Assembly: GCA_044375275.1 (NCBI GenBank)
Contig: JBILMZ010000063.1
Coordinates: 1-15,759, forward strand
From: SZUA-430 sp044375275
GTDB lineage: Bacteria; Pseudomonadota; Alphaproteobacteria; Micropepsales; Micropepsaceae
Direction: 5' to 3'
Length of the DNA: 15,759 bases
Position numbers and translations under genes: made by a program. Below the pieces are notes generated by a model. It was not told where the DNA came from, did no database searches, and was given only the letters and a program-made list of their open reading frames with translations. How positions within the stretch are numbered: position 1 is the first letter of the stretch; every line of letters starts with the position of its first letter. Positions 1 through 6,612 of this stretch are shown one piece after another.

Positions 1-2
1 CC

Positions 3-164
3 GAAAACCTGTCAGCCGCGCCATCGCAAGTCAGCGAGGCGCCTTTTCAGGCCCCGGTGCTGGCGGCACCAGCCTCGACAAGTGAACTGAGCATGGAAGA
101 GCCTCCGGCATTCCAGGATTCACCTTCCATGCCGGCGTCCCTTGAGAACACGGCCGCACAGTGA
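3..164 (+). CDS. C-terminal fragment of a Pro/Ala/Ser-rich protein (partial)
   Basis: An open frame enters from the left edge and ends at a TGA at 162-164, giving 53 residues. The other two plus frames stop by about position 90, and this one has the coding-like third-base bias of its neighbours. The residues are rich in Pro, Ala, Ser and Glu with scattered Met and no hydrophobic core, so it reads as a disordered C-terminal tail. The start and folded part lie outside the window, so no function can be given. It ends 72 bases before htpX on the same strand, but an RpoH-like promoter in the gap suggests htpX has its own transcript. It could be a chance open frame, since only one end is seen. Confidence 0.5.
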   Translation, partial: ENLSAAPSQVSEAPFQAPVLAAPASTSELSMEEPPAFQDSPSMPASLENTAAQ

Positions 165-173
165 AATTGCTGC

Positions 174-202
174 CTTGATGCCGGGGCTTGTCGCACCTAA
201 AT
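174..202 (+). promoter_or_regulatory. Candidate RpoH (heat-shock sigma) promoter of htpX
   Basis: CTTGA at 174-178 and CCTAAAT at 196-202 are separated by 17 bases. This fits the alphaproteobacterial heat-shock promoter pattern as I recall it (a CTTG-A type -35 and a -10 beginning CC or CY followed by an A/T-rich run ending in T). Transcription would start near 209, leaving a leader of about 28 bases before the htpX ATG at 237. HtpX is a known heat-shock or membrane-stress gene in several bacteria, which makes the match meaningful. The -10 is imperfect and no weight-matrix score was computed. Confidence 0.45.
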
Positions 203-236
203 CTACGCTCGGAATCCATCCGAGAGCTGACAACCG

Positions 237-1127
237 ATGAATTGGACGAAAACAGCCATTCTTCTTGCAGGCCTGACGGCGATGTTCATGGCGATTGGCG
301 CCCTGATCGGCGGCGCGACGGGCATGATGATTGCGCTGGCCTTTGCCGTAGCCACGAACGCCTTCGCGTACTGGAACTCGGACAAGATGGTGCTGAAGAT
401 GTACGGCGCCTCGGAAGTCACCCGCGGTGACGATCCTGACCTCTTCGGCCTCGTTCAGGAATTGGCGCGTCGCGCGGACCTGCCGATGCCGCGCGTCTAC
501 ATCATGCAGAACGAGCAGCCCAATGCCTTCGCGACCGGGCGAGACCCGCACCACGCCGCCGTGGCCGTCACGACCGGCCTGATGGCCCGCCTGTCCCGGG
601 AAGAGCTCGCGGGCGTGCTGGCGCACGAACTCGCGCATATCAAGAACCGCGACACGCTGATCATGACAATCACGGCGACGATCGCAGGCGCCATTTCGAT
701 GCTCGCGAACTTCGCGATGTTCTTTGGCTCATCCTCCGACAACCGCAACAACCCGCTCGGCATGGTGGGCTCGATCGCCCTGATGTTTCTGGCACCGATT
801 GCGGCCGGTCTTGTGCAGATGGCTATCAGCCGTTCGCGCGAGTACGATGCCGACCGTGTTGGCGCCGAGATCGCGGGCCAGCCGCTGTGGCTTGCCTCCG
901 CGCTCGAGCGCATTCAGAACTCGGCCGACCGCGTCGTGAACGAGGAGGCCGAGCGCAATCCTGCGACGGCACACATGTTCATCATCAACCCGCTGGCCGG
1001 GCAGGGCATGGACAATCTGTTTGCAACTCACCCTTCGACAGGCAACCGCATTGCGCGCCTCCAATCGATGGCGCAGGACATGCACGGCTCGGCGCAGGAA
1101 GCGCCCCGCCGCGGACCGTGGGGCTGA
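237..1127 (+). CDS. htpX: HtpX, membrane-bound zinc metalloprotease (M48B)
   Basis: The 296-residue product is an inner-membrane M48 endopeptidase that degrades misfolded or damaged membrane proteins, partly overlapping in role with FtsH. The zinc motif HELAH lies at residues 130-134, with E131 as general base, and the third ligand is E202 in SREYDAD. Two hydrophobic segments lie at the N-terminus (about 7-45) and two more flank residues 142-165 and 175-197, as usual for HtpX. The length is normal for alphaproteobacterial members. The start is the ATG at 237; the Shine-Dalgarno is weak (GAGAG, 10 bases upstream). It is followed by rsmB with no spacer: the TGA at 1125-1127 is directly followed by the rsmB TTG in the same reading frame. 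An RpoH-like promoter precedes it. Confidence 0.96.
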   Translation: MNWTKTAILLAGLTAMFMAIGALIGGATGMMIALAFAVATNAFAYWNSDKMVLKMYGASEVTRGDDPDLFGLVQELARRADLPMPRVYIMQNEQPNAFATGRDPHHAAVAVTTGLMARLSREELAGVLAHELAHIKNRDTLIMTITATIAGAISMLANFAMFFGSSSDNRNNPLGMVGSIALMFLAPIAAGLVQMAISRSREYDADRVGAEIAGQPLWLASALERIQNSADRVVNEEAERNPATAHMFIINPLAGQGMDNLFATHPSTGNRIARLQSMAQDMHGSAQEAPRRGPWG

Positions 1128-2447
1128 TTGTCACTCAGAAGGCAGCAAGGCGAAGGCAAGGGGCTAGGCGCTCGGAATGCGGCACTTCAGGTGCTTCAGT
1201 CCGTGTTCTTCAACGAGCGTCCGTTGTTCGAAGCGCTGGAGCGCCAGATCGGCAAGGCGCCGCTGGACGCGCGCGACACAGCCTTCGCGCGGGCCATCGT
1301 GATGATGGTCTTGCGACGTCTCGGAGAGATTGATTCAGTCATTGCGCATTTCCTCCGTGAGCCCCTGCCGGTGCGGTCAGGGCCTGCCGAGATCATTCTG
1401 CGCATGGCATGTGCGGAACTGCTTTTCATGGATGTGGCGCCGCACGCGGCCGTGAGTTCCGCCGTTGAATTGGCAAACCGCGATCCGCGCGCACGTCATT
1501 TCAAGGGCCTGATCAATGCAGTCTCAAGGAAGATCGGCGCAGAAGGAAAGCAGGTCGTCGAGTCGCTCGACCGCGAGCAGGTGAGCTTGCCAGCCTGGGC
1601 ATGGGAGTTGCTGTCAGCCCAGTACGGAGAAACAACAGCACGGGCTGTGGCGCGTGCGCATGCAGTGGAGCCCGCACTCGACATCACGGTGGCGGGCAAT
1701 CCAGAGAAATGGGTGGAGGCGCTTCAGGCGCAACTCTTGCCCACGGGCAGCTTGCGGCGCGCGACGGGCGGCCGCGTGGAAGATCTTCCCGGCTATGAAG
1801 CGGGAGAATGGTGGGTGCAGGACGCCGCGGCGGCCATGCCTGCAAAGCTGCTGGGCGACGTGAAGGGCTTGAGTGTGATTGACCTTTGCGCGGCACCAGG
1901 CGGAAAGACCGCACAGCTCGCGGCAGCGGGGGCTCAGGTCACAGCAGTCGATCTCGACTTCAAGCGCATGTCGCGCGTGATCCAGAACGCCTCCCGGCTG
2001 GGGCTTGAGATCAAGTGCGAAGTGGCTGACGCGCGGACGTGGCGACCGGCCTCGCCAGCCGACGCCGTCCTTCTTGATGCACCTTGCAGCGCGACCGGAA
2101 CCCTGCGCCGGCATCCAGAGATATTCTGGCGCAAGGACCTGTCTGACATTCTGGCCCAGGCAGGCCAGCAGCATGACTTGCTCAGGGCTGCCGCCGAGAT
2201 GGTCAAGCCTGGTGGGCTTCTGGTCTACTGCGTATGTTCCCTGGCGCGCGAGGAAAGCGAGGAGATCGTCGACGCATTTCTGAAGTCCACGCCGGATTTC
2301 AGGCGCGAGCCGGTTCAGCCAGGCGAACTGGGAGGTGCAGCGGAACTTGTGACGCCCATCGGCGATCTGAGGACTTTGCCGTCGCACTGGCTTGAACAGG
2401 GGGGCATGGATGGGTTTTATGCAGCACGCCTGCGGAGAACTGCCTGA
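1128..2447 (+). CDS. rsmB: RsmB, 16S rRNA (cytosine-967-C5)-methyltransferase
   Basis: The 439-residue protein joins an N-terminal NusB-like RNA-binding domain (about 12-140) to a Rossmann SAM-dependent methyltransferase domain (about 220-437). The SAM-binding motif is IDLCAAPGGKTAQ at 251-263. The two family cysteines are C320 in DAPCSATG and C370 in VYCVCSL; in this family the latter attacks C6 of the cytosine and the former releases the product. It methylates C967 (E. coli numbering) of 16S rRNA during small-subunit assembly. The start is TTG at 1128, directly after the htpX stop: the next in-frame candidates, GTG at 1191 and 1203, would remove the first NusB helix. The Shine-Dalgarno is poor (TGGGG), so translation probably depends on ribosomes finishing htpX. 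Its stop is 42 bases before rpe. Confidence 0.94.
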   Translation: MSLRRQQGEGKGLGARNAALQVLQSVFFNERPLFEALERQIGKAPLDARDTAFARAIVMMVLRRLGEIDSVIAHFLREPLPVRSGPAEIILRMACAELLFMDVAPHAAVSSAVELANRDPRARHFKGLINAVSRKIGAEGKQVVESLDREQVSLPAWAWELLSAQYGETTARAVARAHAVEPALDITVAGNPEKWVEALQAQLLPTGSLRRATGGRVEDLPGYEAGEWWVQDAAAAMPAKLLGDVKGLSVIDLCAAPGGKTAQLAAAGAQVTAVDLDFKRMSRVIQNASRLGLEIKCEVADARTWRPASPADAVLLDAPCSATGTLRRHPEIFWRKDLSDILAQAGQQHDLLRAAAEMVKPGGLLVYCVCSLAREESEEIVDAFLKSTPDFRREPVQPGELGGAAELVTPIGDLRTLPSHWLEQGGMDGFYAARLRRTA

Positions 2448-2489
2448 CATTCGTTGCAGCGCCCCCCGCAACACGATAAGTCCGAAAAC

Positions 2490-3149
2490 ATGAGAAAATC
2501 ACCGAAAATCGCCCCCTCGATCCTCGCTGCCGACTTCGCGAAACTGGGGGAAGAAGTTCGAGCCGTCACGGCCGCCGGCGCGGATTACATCCATGTCGAC
2601 GTGATGGATGGGCACTTCGTTCCCAACATCTCGATTGGCCCCCAGATGGTGCGCGCTTTGCGGCCGCACACGCACCTGCCGTTGGACGTGCATCTCATGA
2701 TTTCGCCCGTCGACCCTTACATCAGGGAGTTTGTGGACGCGGGAGCCGATATCATTACCGTGCATCCGGAATCTGGCCCGCATGTGCATCGGACGCTGCA
2801 GATGATCCGGGCGGCAGGAAAAAAAGCAGGCGTCTCCCTGAATCCGGGCTCACCGGTTTCGCTGATAGAGCCTATTTTGGGCGATGTTGATTTGATTCTG
2901 GTGATGTCGGTCAATCCTGGGTTTGGAGGGCAAAGCTTCATTCAGTCCCAGCTCGCAAAGATGCGACAGGTCCGGGACCTGATCGACAAGAGCGGACGAC
3001 AGATCGAGCTGGAGGTTGATGGAGGCGTGAATGGGCAAACTGCACAGCTCGCGGTCGAAGCTGGTGCTGACGTCCTTGTGGCGGGAACCGCCGTCTTTGG
3101 CGGTGGGCCATCCCTCTACGCCCAGAACATCAGCAACCTCAAGCGATAG
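2490..3149 (+). CDS. rpe: Ribulose-phosphate 3-epimerase
   Basis: The 219-residue TIM-barrel enzyme interconverts D-ribulose 5-phosphate and D-xylulose 5-phosphate in the pentose phosphate pathway (and in the Calvin cycle where present). Family landmarks are all seen: APSILAADF at 8-16 (S10), HVDVMDGHFVPN at 35-46 with metal and catalytic residues H35 and D37, H68 in VHLM, SVNPGFGGQ at 140-148, and EVDGG at 175-179 with catalytic D177; the phosphate loop is AGTAVFGG. The frame is open back to a TTG at 2454, but the ATG at 2490 puts the IAPSI strand at the family's usual distance from the start and gives the typical length. There is no strong Shine-Dalgarno. It lies 42 bases after rsmB, apparently in one transcription unit with it. 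Confidence 0.95.
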   Translation: MRKSPKIAPSILAADFAKLGEEVRAVTAAGADYIHVDVMDGHFVPNISIGPQMVRALRPHTHLPLDVHLMISPVDPYIREFVDAGADIITVHPESGPHVHRTLQMIRAAGKKAGVSLNPGSPVSLIEPILGDVDLILVMSVNPGFGGQSFIQSQLAKMRQVRDLIDKSGRQIELEVDGGVNGQTAQLAVEAGADVLVAGTAVFGGGPSLYAQNISNLKR

Positions 3150-3174
3150 CGTGGACAACGGCGCTCGAGCAGTC

Positions 3175-4890
3175 ATGCCGGGCAAGTATCGGTTCAGCGT
3201 GAACAGGCACAAGGGCGAACTCGTTGCCGCGGCGTTCGCCGGGTTGGTTGCGTCTGCAGACAACACCTTTCATTCGTCCGGTTTCTGGCAGCGCCGCTTG
3301 AATGGTCCCGCGCCAGACCGGCTTCTGGTCAATCCCCGTAGCTTCTATCCCAAGAGCCCGGCCGAGGCGGAACTCATGCTTCTGGGTCGGTACCGCCTGG
3401 CAGGTGGCGAAGCGATCACGCGTGACGGTTCACCATTCTTTGTGATCCCGCCGTCCGATCTGTGGGCGGAAAGCCTTCATGGCTTCCACTGGCTGCGCCA
3501 TTTCGATGCTGGCGGCTCGGAGCCATTTCAGGAGCACCTTCGCCAACTCATTGCCCATTGGGTGAGGAACTACGGAACCTGGCACCCGGTGGCCTGGCGG
3601 CCGCAGGTGATCGCGCGGCGACTGATGACCTGGTCATCATTTGGGCGGCTCGTGTTGGCCAAGGCGGAGGTGCTGTTCAGGTCGCGTGTTCTGCTGTCGA
3701 TGGCGCGCCAGGCGCGGCACCTGTCGCGGACCGCAGCTTCTGCGCCACCCGGAATGCCCCGCTTCACCGCAGCCGTGGGTCTCGTGCAGTCAGGCGTCTG
3801 CCTTCCGGATGGCGATGCGCGCATGGCGAAGGGACTGCACATGCTTGCAGAAGAGCTGTCCGTGCAGATCCTGCCGGACGGGGGCCACGTTTCGCGAAAT
3901 CCCGAAAGCATTCTCGAGGCCGCATCTGATCTTCTGTCATTGGTGGATGCGATGACCCAGCGGGAACTGGTCGTACCCGTGACAATACGCCGGGCACTGG
4001 ATCGCATGATGCCGATGATCCGTTTCATGAGGCATGGCGACGGTCGCCTCGCTGTCTTTAACGGCAGCAGTGAAGGCCTGGATGGTTGGGCTGAAACCAT
4101 CCTGCTGCATGACAACGGGAAGCCGCGGTCGCTCACGCAGTCCCCTCAGTCCGGTTATCAGCGCATCAGCTGCGGAGACACCCACGTCCTCCTTGATGCA
4201 GGTGCGCCGCCTCCGGCCCCCTATGCAACGCATGCCCATGCAGGCACGTTGTCTTTCGAACTGAGTGCGGGGCAGGAGCGCCTCATCGTCAATTGCGGCA
4301 CGTCGGTGACAAAGGGCGATGAATGGCAGGACGCCATGCGCGCCACAGCTGCCCACTCGACACTGACCATTTCCGACGTGTCGTCAGCCCATGTGGTCCC
4401 GTCAGGATGGGCCCAGAAACTGCTTGGTCCGCGCCTTGTGGACGGACCTCGTTCGGTGGAGTGCAAGCGACGGGAGTCCGAGGACGGCGTCTTTCTCGAG
4501 ATGGCCCATGACGGCTATGTTTCCAGCTTCCAGCTTCGGCACGAACGCAGGCTGTACGCGTCGCACGACGGCACGGACATCCGGGGCGAGGATCGCGTTG
4601 TTCCCACAGGCGCCCAGCTCCCCGCAGCACGGGAGTGCGCCGTTCGCTTTCATCTGCATCCTTCAGTGCGCGTCATGAAAGCGGGCAAGGGTGTCGTGCT
4701 GACATTGCCCGGCGGAGCTACGTGGCGCTTCAGTTCGGATGCCGACCTTTCGGTCGCCGAGAGCGTGTATCTTGGCCACGCAAACCAGATCAGGAAGACG
4801 CAGCAGGTCGTGGTTTCGGTGCTCTCGGGCCCTGAGCCAGGTTGCGTCAAATGGGCCCTGAAACGCGCCACGGCCAGCGATCCGGACTGA
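3175..4890 (+). CDS. Heparinase II/III-like polysaccharide lyase family protein
   Basis: The 571-residue protein has the two-part layout of the heparinase II/III superfamily: an alpha/alpha-toroid N-terminal part (about 50-330) and a C-terminal beta-sandwich (PF07940-like). The C-terminal part opens with the family signature around HAHAGTLSFEL (H353, H355), followed by an AAHSTLTISD segment. These proteins cleave uronic-acid polysaccharides by beta-elimination, but in the alphaproteobacterial branch placed between rsmB and purH the substrate is not established. I see no signal peptide, which is odd for a lyase of extracellular glycans. The start is uncertain: ATG at 3175 is chosen, GTG at 3151 (two bases after the rpe stop) is equally possible, and the frame is open back to 3031 inside rpe. 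It sits between rpe and purH, 86 bases before purH. Confidence 0.88.
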   Translation: MPGKYRFSVNRHKGELVAAAFAGLVASADNTFHSSGFWQRRLNGPAPDRLLVNPRSFYPKSPAEAELMLLGRYRLAGGEAITRDGSPFFVIPPSDLWAESLHGFHWLRHFDAGGSEPFQEHLRQLIAHWVRNYGTWHPVAWRPQVIARRLMTWSSFGRLVLAKAEVLFRSRVLLSMARQARHLSRTAASAPPGMPRFTAAVGLVQSGVCLPDGDARMAKGLHMLAEELSVQILPDGGHVSRNPESILEAASDLLSLVDAMTQRELVVPVTIRRALDRMMPMIRFMRHGDGRLAVFNGSSEGLDGWAETILLHDNGKPRSLTQSPQSGYQRISCGDTHVLLDAGAPPPAPYATHAHAGTLSFELSAGQERLIVNCGTSVTKGDEWQDAMRATAAHSTLTISDVSSAHVVPSGWAQKLLGPRLVDGPRSVECKRRESEDGVFLEMAHDGYVSSFQLRHERRLYASHDGTDIRGEDRVVPTGAQLPAARECAVRFHLHPSVRVMKAGKGVVLTLPGGATWRFSSDADLSVAESVYLGHANQIRKTQQVVVSVLSGPEPGCVKWALKRATASDPD

Positions 4891-4947
4891 GCGCTGTGAA
4901 TTGAGGCATTGTCCCGCTTGGACGCCCTTTGACCGTCGTGCTATCCC

Positions 4948-4974
4948 GCCCGCAACCAGACAAGAGGTGCGGGT
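4948..4974 (+). promoter_or_regulatory. purH leader hairpin with the Shine-Dalgarno in its loop
   Basis: CCCGCA at 4949-4954 and TGCGGG at 4968-4973 are perfect complements, and a G-U pair (4948/4974) can extend the stem to seven. The 13-base loop holds AAGAGG (4962-4967), the evident ribosome-binding site of the purH ATG at 4977, nine bases on. The same site supports 4977 over an upstream TTG at 4929 as the start. Whether the hairpin controls translation is inference; the stem could simply present the site, or melt during initiation. It does not match the ZTP riboswitch, the known purine-biosynthesis riboswitch of this sort. Confidence 0.4.
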
Positions 4975-4976
4975 CG

Positions 4977-6590
4977 ATGTCAGTTTCAGGTCTCCGGCAG
5001 GTGCGCCGGGCGCTCATTTCGGTTTCGGACAAATCCGGCCTCGTGGAATTCGCCAGGGCGCTGGCAGCGCGTGGCGTTGAACTGGTCTCCACCGGCGGCA
5101 CCGCCAAGGCACTTGCATCGGCAGGCCTGAAGGTCACCGACGTGTCGGCAGTGACTGGCTTTCCGGAAATGATGGACGGTCGCCTCAAGACCCTGCATCC
5201 GAAGGTCCACGGCGGCTTGCTGGCCCTGCGCGATGATCAGGGCCACGCAGCGTCGATGAAGGAGCACGGCATCGAAGGGATCGACCTGCTCGTCTGCAAT
5301 CTCTATCCGTTCGAGGAAACGGTGGCGCGCAAGGCGTCCTTCGAAGAGACGATCGAGAATATCGACATTGGGGGGCCCGCCATGATCAGGGCCGCATCCA
5401 AGAACCATGGTTATGTGACCGTGATCGTGGATGTCGAGGACTACAGCGACGTCATCGCGGAACTCGACCGGAACAATGGATCCGTGTCGATTGAAACGCG
5501 CAAGACTTTTGCGGCCAGGGCCTACGCACGCACGGCGGCCTACGACGCGGCGATCGCAACGTGGTTTGAGGATCACCTGGCGCAGGGACGAAAGGCGGAA
5601 GAGCGGAAGCCACCGCGCCGCTTCGCCGTCGCTGGCAAGCTGAAGCAGGGCCTGCGTTACGGTGAAAATCCTCACCAGTGGGCTGCATTCTATACGTCAG
5701 GCAGTGCGCGCTTTGGAGTGGCGACAGCACGTCAGGTTGGCGGCAAGGAACTCTCCTACAACAACATCAATGATACCGATGCGGCTTTCGAATGCGTTGC
5801 CGAACTGGGCACCGAGAAGCCGGCAATCGCGATCATCAAGCATGCCAATCCCTGCGGCGTCGCAACGGCAGCGACACTCGTGGATGCCTACAGGTTGGCA
5901 CTGCGCTGCGATCCGGTCAGTGCCTTCGGCGGCATTGTCGCCTGCAACAGGACGCTCGACGCGGAGACGGCAACCGAACTCGCGAAAATCTTCACCGAGG
6001 TCATCATCGCGCCGGACGCAGACGAAGAGGCGCAGCGCATCCTCAGCGCAAAGAAGAACCTGCGCCTGTTGCTCGCCGGTGGCCTGCCCGATCCGGCGGA
6101 GCAGGGCGTAACGATCCGCAATGTGTCGGGCGGCTATCTGCTGCAGTCGCGGGACGCCGGTCGCGTCACCCGGCAGGAACTTCGCGTGGTCACGAAGCGA
6201 GCGCCAACACCAGCCGAAATTGCCGATCTTCTGTTTGCCTTCCGCGTGGCCAAGCACGTGAAGTCCAACACGATTATCTACGCGCGCGGTGGTGCGACTG
6301 TGGGCATCGGCGCGGGTCAGATGAGTCGTATCGACTCAGCCCGCATCGCGGCCTGGAAGGCTGAGGAAGCCTCACGCGCAGCTGGTTTGCCCGAGTCGCT
6401 GGCGCGTGGGTCAGTCGTGGCGTCGGACGCATTCTTCCCGTTTGCAGACGGACTGCTTGCAGCCGCTGAAGCAGGTGCAACGGCCGTGATCCAGCCAGGT
6501 GGCTCCATGCGCGATGAAGAAGTGATTGCGGCGGCCAACGACCGCAATCTGGCCATGGTGTTGACGGGGATGCGCCACTTCCGCCATTGA
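4977..6590 (+). CDS. purH: PurH, bifunctional AICAR transformylase / IMP cyclohydrolase
   Basis: The 537-residue enzyme performs the last two steps of de novo purine synthesis: formylation of AICAR from 10-formyl-THF to FAICAR, then ring closure to IMP. The N-terminal MGS-like cyclohydrolase domain (about 8-150) shows LISVSDKSGL, STGGTAKAL and GRLKTLHPKVHGG. The C-terminal transformylase domain shows RYGENPHQ at 227-234, the catalytic pair K288-H289 in IIKHANPCG, DPVSAFGG, and the family-typical end with SDAFFPFADG and PGGSMRDEE. Length is as usual for the family. ATG 4977 has a good Shine-Dalgarno (AAGAGG, nine bases); the upstream TTG at 4929 does not. The 86-base gap after the heparinase-like gene may hold a weak promoter (TTGGAC at 4918 with TATCCC 18 bases on), which is not strong enough to list. 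It converges on the MFS gene, 22 bases away. Confidence 0.97.
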   Translation: MSVSGLRQVRRALISVSDKSGLVEFARALAARGVELVSTGGTAKALASAGLKVTDVSAVTGFPEMMDGRLKTLHPKVHGGLLALRDDQGHAASMKEHGIEGIDLLVCNLYPFEETVARKASFEETIENIDIGGPAMIRAASKNHGYVTVIVDVEDYSDVIAELDRNNGSVSIETRKTFAARAYARTAAYDAAIATWFEDHLAQGRKAEERKPPRRFAVAGKLKQGLRYGENPHQWAAFYTSGSARFGVATARQVGGKELSYNNINDTDAAFECVAELGTEKPAIAIIKHANPCGVATAATLVDAYRLALRCDPVSAFGGIVACNRTLDAETATELAKIFTEVIIAPDADEEAQRILSAKKNLRLLLAGGLPDPAEQGVTIRNVSGGYLLQSRDAGRVTRQELRVVTKRAPTPAEIADLLFAFRVAKHVKSNTIIYARGGATVGIGAGQMSRIDSARIAAWKAEEASRAAGLPESLARGSVVASDAFFPFADGLLAAAEAGATAVIQPGGSMRDEEVIAAANDRNLAMVLTGMRHFRH

Positions 6591-6612
6591 AGGCAGAGGG
6601 CGCATCACAGGG
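6591..6612. other. 22-base convergent gap between purH and the MFS gene
   Basis: Only 22 bases separate the purH stop (6588-6590) from the MFS stop (6613-6615, minus strand). A 10-base perfect palindrome, CAGTCGACTG at 6614-6623, lies over the MFS stop, and CCGCCA near 6582 can pair with TGGCGG near 6624. Neither is followed by a T-tract on either strand, so no intrinsic terminator can be called. The transcripts of the two genes probably overlap at their 3' ends. Confidence 0.6.

Noticed and set aside
120..638. Minus-strand open frame across the htpX start
   Set aside because: It is antisense to conserved htpX sequence and has no motif; a composition shadow.
2453..2472. GTTGC...GCAAC inverted repeat between rsmB and rpe as a terminator
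   Set aside because: Only five pairs around a ten-base loop and no T-tract; it more likely lies within a continuous transcript.
1614..2474. Minus-strand open frame (286 codons) across rsmB
   Set aside because: It mirrors the methyltransferase domain, whose motifs on the plus strand are unmistakable; its own translation shows no domain.
4891..4976. ZTP riboswitch before purH
   Set aside because: The leader is short and lacks the conserved two-part ZTP core; only one simple hairpin at the ribosome-binding site is seen.
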